Program-made: the position numbers and the translations under genes | In this document: one piece after another, positions 25,416-33,396 of the stretch | Layout: every line of letters begins with the position of its first letter | How positions within the stretch are numbered: position 1 is the first letter of the stretch | Notes under the pieces: generated by a model | The model's input: the letters and a program-made list of their open reading frames with translations, nothing else | Told to the model about the DNA's origin: nothing | Database searches by the model: none | Assembly (NCBI GenBank): GCA_029821755.1 | Contig: JALGSV010000007.1 | Coordinates: 124,001 to 188,000 of the forward strand | Length of the DNA stretch: 64,000 nucleotides | Reading direction: 5' to 3' | From: Candidatus Zipacnadum vermilionense | GTDB taxonomy: Bacteria > Armatimonadota > Zipacnadia > Zipacnadales > Zipacnadaceae

Positions 25416-26000
25416 ATGAGTATGCTCCATTACGTCTGTTTCTACGCGGGAGCGACAATTGCCGTCGCGGCCACCGTCTATCTGATCGGGTACTGCATCG
25501 TACAGCTCGTGGCCTTTGTCCGCACCCCCCCTAAGTTCAGAAAGGTGATCGACAACACCGATAGCGTAGCGATCGAAGACCTCCTCGGTTTGGCCAAGGA
25601 GGCGCAAGAGTATCTGCACGTGTTCGCTGGCGGCGACGCGCGCGCGTGGGGACTGAAGGAAGTCAGGCCCGCGATGCTGGAGGCCTCCGAACGCCTGAAG
25701 CCTGAGAACATAGTGATTGTTGTCTCTCACTCGCCCCTTGAAGGAGAGGGCCATCCACTCGCTGAACTGGCCAGAGAGAACCTGATCACCTTGCTGGTAT
25801 CGAGAGATGACGATATCCCTCACCCCCAACCGCACTTCAGGCTGGCTGACGGCAGACACTGGTCGATCGAGGGACTGCACCCGTCGGGGGAGCAAGCGCG
25901 ACGCTTCAAGTCAGCGAGGAACGCGTCCCTTGCCGGTGCGGATTTGGAGCGTCAGTTCCGGTCCATAGTGTCTCGGAGCCATAGGTACAGTCGGACGTAG
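25416..26000 (+). CDS. Membrane-anchored protein of unknown function
   Basis: The 194-residue product has one N-terminal membrane segment (FYAGATIAVAATVYLIGYCI), then a soluble domain. The C-terminal half (NIVIVVSHSPLEGEGHPLAE, PHFRLADGRHWSIEGLHPSG, RNASLAGADLERQFRSI) loosely recalls phospholipase-D-like fold proteins, in which an HF.laDg motif is followed by an E/H pair, but the catalytic motif is not complete and this is a weak guess. The ATG at 25416 has only GGAAG far upstream. Codon use is less GC-biased than in the neighbours, consistent with transfer. Confidence 0.5.
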   Translation: MSMLHYVCFYAGATIAVAATVYLIGYCIVQLVAFVRTPPKFRKVIDNTDSVAIEDLLGLAKEAQEYLHVFAGGDARAWGLKEVRPAMLEASERLKPENIVIVVSHSPLEGEGHPLAELARENLITLLVSRDDDIPHPQPHFRLADGRHWSIEGLHPSGEQARRFKSARNASLAGADLERQFRSIVSRSHRYSRT

Positions 26001-26022
26001 AGACTCCGCCCCGCTAAGTAAG

Positions 26023-26391
26023 GTGGTGACCTCCCGATTGATAGACGGTAGCGCTCCTCCGTTCATAGTCCTCGCCCTCAACGTCGCCGTAATCTACGGC
26101 ATCGTGCCACTGGCTTCCTTCTACCGCGACCACATGCGGCTGAGCATCTCACGCTTGTTCGTCTTGATCTCAATAGGCCTGCCTGCGGTGCTGGGGATGG
26201 TCTGTGACCTTCTCCTCATCGCGTCCCCGGCTGGCGTCGACGGTAGTCGGCCTGTCTCGGTGTGCCTGGACTGGCTGGTGTATCTGTGCTTGTGGCCGAT
26301 CCCCGTCTTTGCCGCCATTGCGGTGTGGAACGTCGTTCAGCACGCTTGGGAGAAGTCGCACCAGGATGAAGTCCTGGAGTTGCCCGAGTAA
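26023..26391 (+). CDS. Small multi-spanning membrane protein, unknown
   Basis: The 122-residue product has three hydrophobic segments (PFIVLALNVAVIYGIVPLAS, LFVLISIGLPAVLGMVCDLL, LVYLCLWPIPVFAAIAVWNV) and a charged tail. GTG starts at 23 nt after the previous stop, with a weak AAGG site. It may form a pair with the upstream membrane protein, with which it shares atypical codon use. I do not recognise a family. Confidence 0.5.
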   Translation: MVTSRLIDGSAPPFIVLALNVAVIYGIVPLASFYRDHMRLSISRLFVLISIGLPAVLGMVCDLLLIASPAGVDGSRPVSVCLDWLVYLCLWPIPVFAAIAVWNVVQHAWEKSHQDEVLELPE

Positions 26392-26539
26392 TAGGCGCTC
26401 GGCCATGGTCCCCGCTAGGCGTACGGCATGTCGAGAGCGGCGAAGCGCTACGGCAATTCGTGGTCCCGGTCCATGTGAGCGGGCAGACCCCGTCTTCTCA
26501 CGCGAAGCCGTGCCCGTCGCGTTTGTTTTGTAGGCTGAC

Positions 26540-27040
26540 CTAGCCCCGCCCGGCCAGGCGGCGGGATACTAGCTGGCGGAGGCCGCCGGCTTCTACTAGT
26601 TCGGCGGCGGGGCCTACCAGGGGCGGGAAGTGGTAGTCCTGGCCGCGCGTTAGGTTGTGAATGACTCCGGACTCAAGGTCCACCTCGACCTCGTCGCCGC
26701 TCTGAATCCCCTGAGCGGCTTCCTCCGATTCGATGATGGGTAGACCGATGTTCAGCGCGTTGCGGTAGAAGATGCGGGCGAAGGACTCGGCGATTACCGC
26801 GCCAATGCCGGCGGTCTTGATCGCCAGCGGCGCGTGCTCGCGGGAGGAACCGCAACCGAAGTTGCGCCCGGCCACGATCACATCCCCCGGCTCGACCTTC
26901 TCCACAAAGTCAGCATCGATATCCTCCATGCAGTGCGCCGCCAGCTCGTCGGCGTCGCTGGAGGCCAGGTAACGGGCGGGAATGATGACGTCGGTGTCGA
27001 CGTGATCGCCGTATTTGTGGGCATGGCCGTGAATGGGCAT
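26540..27040 (-). CDS. leuD: 3-isopropylmalate dehydratase/homoaconitase-type small subunit
   Basis: The product has 166 residues, the length of the archaeal-type LeuD/HacB small subunits. The swivel domain has [16 protein letters not shown] at residues 10-25, [14 protein letters not shown] at 58-71, and the [19 protein letters not shown] segment. It pairs with a 4Fe-4S large subunit to isomerise 2-isopropylmalate (leucine) or homocitrate-type substrates. No large-subunit gene lies in the window, so the substrate cannot be fixed. The start is placed at [11 protein letters not shown] because the longer frame covers Pro-rich noncoding sequence. Confidence 0.85.
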   Translation of the reverse strand: MPIHGHAHKYGDHVDTDVIIPARYLASSDADELAAHCMEDIDADFVEKVEPGDVIVAGRNFGCGSSREHAPLAIKTAGIGAVIAESFARIFYRNALNIGLPIIESEEAAQGIQSGDEVEVDLESGVIHNLTRGQDYHFPPLVGPAAELVEAGGLRQLVSRRLAGRG

Positions 27041-27154
27041 GGTAGGGAGGCTCCTGTCGTAAGTGTGAGGGCAGTATAAGGGGTCAAGGGGCAGGGGGCA
27101 AGGGGGGGGCGGTGTGAGCCCTGGTTGTCGGCAAGCGATGGCCGGCAAGTTGCA

Positions 27155-27205
27155 CCTCACCCCCCCAGCCGCCTCTCCCGCGCCTGCGGCTGGGGAGAGG
27201 GGGAG
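27155..27205 (+). repeat. Class A repeat between minus-strand genes
   Basis: It has the common loop. It is the only class A copy within the minus-strand gene block (26.5-36.8 kb) and is still in the plus orientation. Confidence 0.85.
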
Positions 27206-27380
27206 TATCTGTCCCGAAGCGCCGGGGATCGCTCTCGGTCTTGCTTCTCTTGCCGAAAGACACAGGTCACACCCGGGGGGAGGGGAGGCGAGACGTGTAA
27301 GGCGGAAGGTGGAACGTGAAGGCCGGGAGGTGGGGAGAGGGCGGGGAGCCGAGGGTGCTCCCCGCCCGGGAGTAGTGAGG

Positions 27381-27836
27381 CTAGGTCGGCGGGAGGGTGA
27401 TTTCCAGGAAGGTGCGCTGGGCGTAGCGGTGGCGGAACTGGTGGCGGACGGGTCGGAGGTCGGAGCCCGCGGGGGGATCGACCTCTACCTCATAGGCGCC
27501 GCCGCGCGGGCACTCGAAGCGGAAGTAGCCCTCGGGGCCGGTGAGGGTCTGGCCGACCTGGCGACCGCCGGTGAAGAGCGTCACCGTGGCGCCGGGGACG
27601 GGCACAGTGGTCGCCTGCGCGGGCGCGGCCAGGGGAGGGAGCACGTCGGCCGGAGCGGAGGCGGTTGCGGCGACGGTGGGGACCGCGGCGAGGACAACCC
27701 CGCCGATGTCGGTCTCGCCGGGAGGGAGGCCGCCGCCAGTGTAGGCAATGAGCAGGTCGGTGGCGGAACTGCAGCCGACCAGGATTAGAGCGAGCGCCAG
27801 GAGCGCGGTTAGTAGGGCGAGCGCCTGCGGTTTCAT
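27381..27836 (-). CDS. Lipoprotein with carboxypeptidase-regulatory-like domain
   Basis: It encodes 151 residues. A lipobox follows the signal peptide ([13 protein letters not shown]). A Pro/Ala linker leads to a beta domain ([40 protein letters not shown]) of the CarboxypepD_reg/Cna-B-like type. It is probably anchored to a membrane and exposed. GGAGGAATC precedes the ATG, which overlaps the stop of the regulator gene (ATGA), so the two are coupled. Confidence 0.75.
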   Translation of the reverse strand: MKPQALALLTALLALALILVGCSSATDLLIAYTGGGLPPGETDIGGVVLAAVPTVAATASAPADVLPPLAAPAQATTVPVPGATVTLFTGGRQVGQTLTGPEGYFRFECPRGGAYEVEVDPPAGSDLRPVRHQFRHRYAQRTFLEITLPPT

Positions 27837-29638
27837 GATTCCTCCTCGGAGAGTTGAGCCCTCTCGTTGCCGGCGTCGGTCATCAGACGTAGGGCAGGGG
27901 GGGCGGGTTCCTCGGCTGTCGCGAAGGCCGCCAGGAGGGATTCCTGTAGAGAACGCTCGGCGGCGGTGAGGTCGGGCCGGCAAGGGGCGGCCGGGCGGCG
28001 AGAGTGGGCGTCGATGAGCAGCTGGGCGGCCTGGGTGAGTTCGCCCAGGCGTAGGTGGGCGGCGGCGGCGGCGAGGGCGGCGGCCAGTTCGCCCCAAAAG
28101 TCACCCGCGGCGGAGGACAGGGCCGCGGCCTGCTGGGCCAGCTTGAGCGCGGACCGGGCCGAGCGGGCGCGCTCCGACAGGGCCACCAGACACTCGGCCT
28201 GCAGATCGTCATAGCCGGTGGCTTTCGCCAGGCGAGCGATATCCCGCAGTTGCTGCCGCGCGTCGGGAGCGGAGTCCTCCAGTAGGGCCAGGCTGAGCGC
28301 GGCTCGGGTCGCCAGACGGTGCAGCTCCAGGCGCTGGGCCCGGGCGCGGCAGCGCTGTAGGTAGTGAAGCGCCTCCTCGGTTTTCCCCTCGGCGCGGTAG
28401 ACCTCCCCCACGGCCAGTTCCGCCTCGGCGAGCGGGTGCCCGCTGGAGCCCTCCGCGGCTTGCTCCAGCGCCGCGAGGGCCTCGCGCTTGGCGGCAGGCA
28501 AGTCTCCACAGCGGCGTAGGTACTCGGTATGGAAGAGCGAGGCCAACAGCGCCAGGCGTTGATCCCCGGCCAGGGCCGACCACTCCTGCAGGCGCTCCAG
28601 GTGGTCTCCGGCGGCGGCGAGGCGGCCGGTGCGCAGGTCGGCGAGGGCGGTGTCGAGCGCGGCCTCGCGGATCTGGTCGGGCAGGTCCGCAGCGGAGGCG
28701 AGGGCGTGGAGGTTGTCGCTGAGGGCGAGGGCGAGGTGGTAGTGGCCGCGGGCGAGGGCGAGGTTGACGCGGTTGGAGGCGAGATAAGCGCGAGCGAGGG
28801 CGCGGCGGTCAGGGGACTCCTCGCCGGAGTCCACCACGGCGGCGGCCTGATCCAGGGCCTGCTCGGCGGCGGGGAGATGGCCAGTCTGTTCCTCCAGCGC
28901 CGCGAGAGCGACCAGCGCGGCCCAGCGGGGCCACCAGCGCTCGGCAGTGGTGAGGGGAAGAGCCTGCTCGCGGGCCTCTGCGGATCGGCCCAAGCCCTGG
29001 AGCACACGGACCAGCTCCTGGCGGGCGGAATACTCCGCGGGGAGGTCGGCGGTGTCCTGGGCGAGACGCAGGGCCTCCTGCAGGGCACGGAGGGCCATGT
29101 CTAGGTTACCCACCTGGTACCAGGCGTGGCCCATGTGCAGGTGGGCGGCGGCCAGAGCAGACTGGTCGCCGAGGGCGCGGGCAATCTCTAGCCAACGAGG
29201 GCAGGCCTCCAGGAGGGCGGCGGCGTCTTCGGCGTGGCGGTAGGCGAGGCAGATCTCGCGCAGGTCTTGGGCGAGGGTATGGCGGTACTGGTCGGTTTCG
29301 GCGGCGCGGCGCCCGCGCTCGTGGGCGAGGGCCTGCTCGGCGGCGGTGGTGGCCTCGCGGCAGCGATCCAGCTCGGCCCGGAGCTGCTGGGCGTCGGAGC
29401 CCTCCAGGCCGGACTCGCCCAGCAGGAACCAAGCCAAGGGGCGGCCGGTGAGGTCGGCGATCTCCTGCAGGCGGTCAAGCTGGACCAGGACGTCACCCTT
29501 GACGTACTGGTAGATGAGGGCGCGGGAGCAACCCAGGTGGCGGGCGAAGGCAGGCAGGGAGTCGTAGTCGGTGTCGGCCACGGCGGCCTGGATCCGCTTG
29601 CCGAGCTCTTGTCTGCCTTTGGGTGTGCGCAGGTCCAT
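27833..29638 (-). CDS. HTH-TPR regulator
   Basis: It encodes 601 residues. An N-terminal Xre-like helix-turn-helix (LPAFARHLGCSRALIYQYVK, DRLQEIADLTGRPLAWFLLG) is followed by about 480 residues of TPR-like helices rich in Ala, Leu and Glu (AAAHLHMGHAWYQVGNLDMA; GEVYRAEGKTEEALHYLQRC). This layout is that of cytoplasmic regulators that sense a peptide or partner through TPRs. A TATAAT box lies only 12 nt before the ATG, so the mRNA is predicted to be almost leaderless. It is coupled to the lipoprotein and divergent from the secreted protein at 29813, a possible target. Confidence 0.75.
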   Translation of the reverse strand: MDLRTPKGRQELGKRIQAAVADTDYDSLPAFARHLGCSRALIYQYVKGDVLVQLDRLQEIADLTGRPLAWFLLGESGLEGSDAQQLRAELDRCREATTAAEQALAHERGRRAAETDQYRHTLAQDLREICLAYRHAEDAAALLEACPRWLEIARALGDQSALAAAHLHMGHAWYQVGNLDMALRALQEALRLAQDTADLPAEYSARQELVRVLQGLGRSAEAREQALPLTTAERWWPRWAALVALAALEEQTGHLPAAEQALDQAAAVVDSGEESPDRRALARAYLASNRVNLALARGHYHLALALSDNLHALASAADLPDQIREAALDTALADLRTGRLAAAGDHLERLQEWSALAGDQRLALLASLFHTEYLRRCGDLPAAKREALAALEQAAEGSSGHPLAEAELAVGEVYRAEGKTEEALHYLQRCRARAQRLELHRLATRAALSLALLEDSAPDARQQLRDIARLAKATGYDDLQAECLVALSERARSARSALKLAQQAAALSSAAGDFWGELAAALAAAAAHLRLGELTQAAQLLIDAHSRRPAAPCRPDLTAAERSLQESLLAAFATAEEPAPPALRLMTDAGNERAQLSEEES

Positions 29639-29650
29639 GGTGCAATTAGG

Positions 29651-29681
29651 ATTATAGCATAAATCCGGTGAAAAGAAGCAA
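29651..29681 (-). promoter_or_regulatory. Promoter of the HTH-TPR gene
   Basis: Read on the minus strand: TTGCTT, a 19-nt spacer, then TATAAT at 29656-29651, 12 nt before the start codon. The -10 is perfect and the -35 is weak. Confidence 0.55.
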
Positions 29682-29812
29682 AGAAGATGGAAAACAGAAG
29701 ATAGTCTGGTATAAATAGACAAGACGCGGGATGAAGGGAATCATTGGGGGCGGGAAAACGACTAATTATATAGTAGGCCACAACCAGGCCAATTCGCACA
29801 AGGAGGACGATC

Positions 29813-30301
29813 ATGAAGAACAAAGTCTACTACGGACTGCTAGCGGCAGGAGTAGCGCTGGCGGTGACACTAATAGCGATGAGCGGCGGGCCGGCGTGGG
29901 CCGGGGCGGATGCCGCGGAGATAGCGGCGGGGGATGGCGGCGTGCGCTTGCAGGCGGATACGCCGGCGCAGCACCGGGACGGGACGCGGGTGTGCGACGG
30001 CTCCGGTGACCAGACTCAGACGCGGGACCGCAAGCGCCTACGCGACGGTTCCGGTCAGGAGAGCTCGCAGCACAGACAGCAGATACGGCAGATGCAGCCG
30101 CGCACCCGGGACCTGCAGTGCGACGGGACCGAGCAGCGCCTGCGCTCGCGGGACGGCTCGGGCTCAGGTGAAGGCTTGCAGGCCCAGGCCCGCGGCCAGC
30201 GCCGAGGCGGCCGTGCCACCATGCAGGACCAGAGCCAGACTCAACAGCAGGAGCAGCGGCAGACGCACTCCCGCGCCCGGCAGGGCGGCTCGACTCGGTA
30301 A
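29813..30301 (+). CDS. Secreted Gln/Arg/Asp-rich low-complexity protein
   Basis: The 162-residue product has a signal peptide (YYGLLAAGVALAVTLIAM ending near AWA). The mature part repeats the words RDGSG or CDGSG/CDGT (at about residues 62, 78, 104 and 114) separated by Gln/Arg-rich stretches (QTQTRDRKRL, SQTQQQEQRQTHS), with only two cysteines. No known domain was recognised. An AAGGAGGACG ribosome site makes translation very likely. It is divergent from the HTH-TPR regulator and followed by a hairpin terminator. Confidence 0.7.
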   Translation: MKNKVYYGLLAAGVALAVTLIAMSGGPAWAGADAAEIAAGDGGVRLQADTPAQHRDGTRVCDGSGDQTQTRDRKRLRDGSGQESSQHRQQIRQMQPRTRDLQCDGTEQRLRSRDGSGSGEGLQAQARGQRRGGRATMQDQSQTQQQEQRQTHSRARQGGSTR

Positions 30302-30337
30302 GTGCTTCCCCTCGAGTTGCTCAGCCGGTTCGGTATA

Positions 30338-30368
30338 ACGGCCCCGTGGAATTCCCGCGGGGCCGTTG
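30338..30368 (+). terminator. Hairpin terminator after the secreted low-complexity gene
   Basis: The stem ACGGCCCCG/CGGGGCCGT closes a TGGAATTCCCG loop and is followed by TGGTCT, a poor T tract. Confidence 0.55.
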
Positions 30369-30447
30369 GTCTGGGGGGAGGGGAGAGGTGGAACGTGGAA
30401 CGTGGAACGGCGGCACCAGCGACCAACGACCAGCGACCTCCCGCAGC

Positions 30448-30480
30448 ATGACGGCCCCTCGGGGCGGAGGGGCCGTCATG
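30448..30480 (-). terminator. Hairpin after the CBS gene
   Basis: A 12-bp perfect stem ATGACGGCCCCT/AGGGGCCGTCAT with an 8-nt loop lies 24 nt beyond the CBS stop on the minus strand. There is no T tract. Confidence 0.5.
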
Positions 30481-30503
30481 AACTGCGAGGGGGTGACTGA
30501 AGG

Positions 30504-30872
30504 CTATTTCACTTTAGCCTTCAAAACGTCGGCGCGGCTGACGATGCCCACGAGCTTCTTGGCGGCATCTACCACGGCCACGCGCTTGATCTTCTTCTTG
30601 AGCAGCAACTCCGTCACGGCCTTGAGCGAGTCGCCCGAGGCTACCGTTATGGCCTTCTTCTTGCCGATGAGGGCCTCGACGGTGTCGGCCATCTTGGCGC
30701 CGAGGACGTCGGCCTCGGTGATGATCCCGAGAACACAGCCGTCCGTGTCAACCACGGGCATGCCACTGATCTCGTTCTCCACCAACTTAGCGATGACGAC
30801 CTTGGCCTTGTCCTTGAGGCCAACGGTCACCACTTTCGCGGCGGGGGTCATGATGTCTTTGGCTGCCGGCAT
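30504..30872 (-). CDS. Stand-alone CBS-pair protein
   Basis: It encodes 122 residues that form two CBS motifs only: residues 1-60 (ISGMPVVDTDGCVLGIITEA) and 65-122 (RVAVVDAAKKLVGIVSRADV). Such Bateman modules bind adenine nucleotides and often regulate a partner. No fused effector domain is present. GGAGGTGA sits 6 nt before the ATG. The neighbouring gene is a Kef-type antiporter, but they are 390 nt apart and need not be linked. Confidence 0.88.
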   Translation of the reverse strand: MPAAKDIMTPAAKVVTVGLKDKAKVVIAKLVENEISGMPVVDTDGCVLGIITEADVLGAKMADTVEALIGKKKAITVASGDSLKAVTELLLKKKIKRVAVVDAAKKLVGIVSRADVLKAKVK

Positions 30873-31259
30873 TGCGAATCACCTCCCTCTTGGCGCAGGT
30901 TGTGTGCGAAGACAGGGATGAGGATCGCAGACAGAGTTGCACGCTAATACAAGCTATTGTGCTCGTGTTCACCGTGAGGGAAAGGGAATCCTGCTGGGGC
31001 GAAAAAAAAGTCGAGGTATATCGCAAGTCGTGAGGGGGGAGCACGGGAGTCGGGATTGAGGAGGTTGCCGGTGGAGAGGAGGGAGCCGGAGGGTAGTCTC
31101 AGGGCGACAGGCGGAGCGGCAGGCAGAGAGGCGGGCACAACGACAGGGGGACGGCAGAGCTTGTGGGTGGCATGGTGGCGGCTGAGGCGAAGCGGGAGTG
31201 CAGAGCAAAGAGGACAGGCGCGATTCCAGGGGGACCGAAAGTCGCGTCTGTCCCCACCA
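30873..31259. other. Intergenic region between CBS and antiporter genes
   Basis: No gene is seen. It holds AT-rich sequence upstream of the CBS gene (30935-30965), a GGCAGGCAC-type degenerate repeat (31106-31151) and an inverted repeat at 31212-31253. Confidence 0.5.
31212..31253. repeat. GGACAGGCGCGA inverted repeat
   Basis: The arms GGACAGGCGCGA and TCGCGTCTGTCC differ by one base pair. It shares the GGGACAGG...CCTGTCCC theme with the larger element at 47317-47390. Confidence 0.7.
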
Positions 31260-33218
31260 TCATGCCTGCCCTCCAGGGCCCCCGCCCTCGAGCAGGACGA
31301 GCAGGTCGCCGGGCTGCAGCTGGAAATCAGGCGAGGGATTGGGGAAAGTCTCCTGTTCACGGCGGACGGCCAGGACGGTCACGCCGCGTTGGCGGCGCAG
31401 GTCGGCCTCGGCGAGGGTGAGAGTCGCGAGGGGGGAGTCAGGGGTCAGGCGCTCGACGCGGACGCGCACCTCGGGGAAGGCCGCGCGCAGGTCGCAGAGA
31501 TTGAGGGGGGGGCGGGCGGGGGAGCGCAGCATCTGGTAAGCGTCCGCCCGGATTTCCGCTACCGCTCGCCGGATCTCCTCGGGGGGAAGCAGGTAGTGGT
31601 GGAGCACGCGGGCGAAGATCTCCAGCGCGGTCTCGTACTCCTCGGGGATGACCTCGTCGGCCCCCAGCTTATGCAGGTCGGCGACCTCTTCGAGCAGCCG
31701 GGTGCGCGCGATGATATACAGGTCGGGGCGCAGCCGGCGGGCCAGCTCTACAATGCGGCGAGTGGCGACGGGGTCGGCGATGGCCACGACCAGGGCGTGG
31801 GCCTGGTCGAGCCCGGCGCCCTCGAGCACGGGAAGGGAGGTGGCATCGCCATAGGAAATGATCTCACCCCGGGCCTGCTCCCGGCGCACGGTGTCGGGGT
31901 TCATCTCAATAATGTGGTAGGGGATGTCGACGGCGCGGGCAGCGCGGGCGACGTTGCGGCCATTGACGCCAAAGCCGACGAGGACCAGGTGTTGGGCCAA
32001 GGGGGGGGCCGGTGGCGGAGGCAGGGGATACCAGCCCCGCAGCAGCCGCGGGGGGAGGGGCAGAGAGCCGAGCGCCGCCGCCAGGCGCGGCGCAGCCGCT
32101 ATCAGCCACGGCGTGAAGGCCATGGTGAGGATGGAGACGGCCAGAAAGAACTGCCCGATCTCGCCCGCCACCAGCCCGTGGCCAGCGCCGCTGCGCGAGA
32201 GCACAAAGGAGAATTCGCCGACCTGACTGAGCGTGATTCCGACCAGTACGGCGAGGCGCAGGGGTAGACCCAGGAGCAAGGCGCTGCCCCCGGCCAGGAA
32301 GGCCTTGACCAAGACAACGCCGACGGCGAGCAGGAGAATCGTCCCGGCATGGGCCAACAAGAAGTGCAGATCGAGCAGCATGCCCACGGAGATGAAGAAG
32401 AAGCTGGTGAAGACCTCGCGGAAGGGGAGGATATCCCCCAGGGCTTGCCGGCCGTAGGGCGACCCGGAGGTGATCAAGCCGGCTAGGAAGGCGCCCAGGG
32501 CCAGGGACAAGCCGGCGGCGGAGGTGAGCCAGGCAATGCCGGCACAGAGGGTGACGACCAGAAGGAGAAAGAGCTCTCGGCTGCGGGTGCGTACGACCTG
32601 GTCGAGGAGACGGGGAATCAACCAAAGGGCCACGACCAGCAGCAGCAGGAGCGCTGCCAGGACACCCAGTCCGGCCGGCAAGACCACGGGCGCCCCCTCG
32701 GCGCGCTCGGCCAGGAAGGGCGTGAGCAGCATCATGGGGACTACGGCCAGGTCCTGAAAGATGAGGATGCCCAGGCTGGTGCGCCCATGCGGGGTGTCCA
32801 ACTCGTACCGCTGTTGGAGCAGGCGCATCACGATGGCGGTGCTGCTGAGCGAGAGCAGGAATCCGAGGAAGATAGCCTCCAGCGGCAGCAGGCCCAGCCA
32901 GAGGCCGGCCCAGTAACCGGCGCCGATGGTGAGGAGACACTGGAGGGAGCCGCCCAGGAGCACGGACTTGCGCAGGCGCACGAGTTCCGCGAGAGAGAAC
33001 TCCAGGCCGATGGTGAATAGGAGCAGGACAACGCCGATTTCAGCCAGTTCCTCGACGCGGGCCGTGTCGCTGATCAGGCCGGGTCCGTAGGGGCCCAGCA
33101 GCGTGCCAGCGACCAGGAAGCCGACGATGCCGGGGAGGCGCAGGCGGGTGAAGAGGAACAGAACAGCGACGGACAGGACCAGTACGACCACGATGTCGCG
33201 GAAGAGATGAGTGTCCAT
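31260..33218 (-). CDS. Kef/CPA2-type cation:proton antiporter with RCK domains
   Basis: It encodes 652 residues. The first 380 form about 12 membrane helices with family motifs (GFLVAGTLLGPYGPGLI, LLLFTIGLEFSL, LGILIFQDLAVVP, FFFISVGMLLDL). An RCK_N/TrkA_N domain follows (HLVLVGFGVNGRNVARAARA), then an RCK_C domain ending QLQPGDLLVLLEGG. It probably exports K+ or Na+ in exchange for H+ under nucleotide control, like the YbaL group. The start at MDTHLF is chosen as the first Met before the membrane region; its ribosome site is poor. Confidence 0.9.
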   Translation of the reverse strand: MDTHLFRDIVVVLVLSVAVLFLFTRLRLPGIVGFLVAGTLLGPYGPGLISDTARVEELAEIGVVLLLFTIGLEFSLAELVRLRKSVLLGGSLQCLLTIGAGYWAGLWLGLLPLEAIFLGFLLSLSSTAIVMRLLQQRYELDTPHGRTSLGILIFQDLAVVPMMLLTPFLAERAEGAPVVLPAGLGVLAALLLLLVVALWLIPRLLDQVVRTRSRELFLLLVVTLCAGIAWLTSAAGLSLALGAFLAGLITSGSPYGRQALGDILPFREVFTSFFFISVGMLLDLHFLLAHAGTILLLAVGVVLVKAFLAGGSALLLGLPLRLAVLVGITLSQVGEFSFVLSRSGAGHGLVAGEIGQFFLAVSILTMAFTPWLIAAAPRLAAALGSLPLPPRLLRGWYPLPPPPAPPLAQHLVLVGFGVNGRNVARAARAVDIPYHIIEMNPDTVRREQARGEIISYGDATSLPVLEGAGLDQAHALVVAIADPVATRRIVELARRLRPDLYIIARTRLLEEVADLHKLGADEVIPEEYETALEIFARVLHHYLLPPEEIRRAVAEIRADAYQMLRSPARPPLNLCDLRAAFPEVRVRVERLTPDSPLATLTLAEADLRRQRGVTVLAVRREQETFPNPSPDFQLQPGDLLVLLEGGGPGGQA

Positions 33219-33396
33219 ACTCCAGAGAGACGGCGACCCTCCCTTAGCGGTTAGCGCGTTCTGGTCCGGTGGCGCCACTCGCCCGTGCTGAAGCTGCCGC
33301 GGGCGCTGCAGAGGTAGATGAGACACCTGCGTTACTCAGACCGGGGCCCACAGGGAAGGGCGAGCAAGAAGGCCCGTCCCCCCTCGAGCCCCTGCG

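Noticed and set aside
24783-25895. 370-codon minus-strand frame over the gene-free stretch
   Set aside because: Half of it is antisense to the membrane protein at 25416, and the rest has no coding character or ribosome site.
26540-27040. Aconitase-like enzyme on its own
   Set aside because: Only the small swivel subunit is present; without a large subunit the reaction cannot be assigned beyond the LeuD/HacB group.
30935-31030. Riboswitch or RNA gene upstream of the CBS gene
   Set aside because: AT-rich and unusual, but I see no conserved aptamer motif or tRNA-like cloverleaf.
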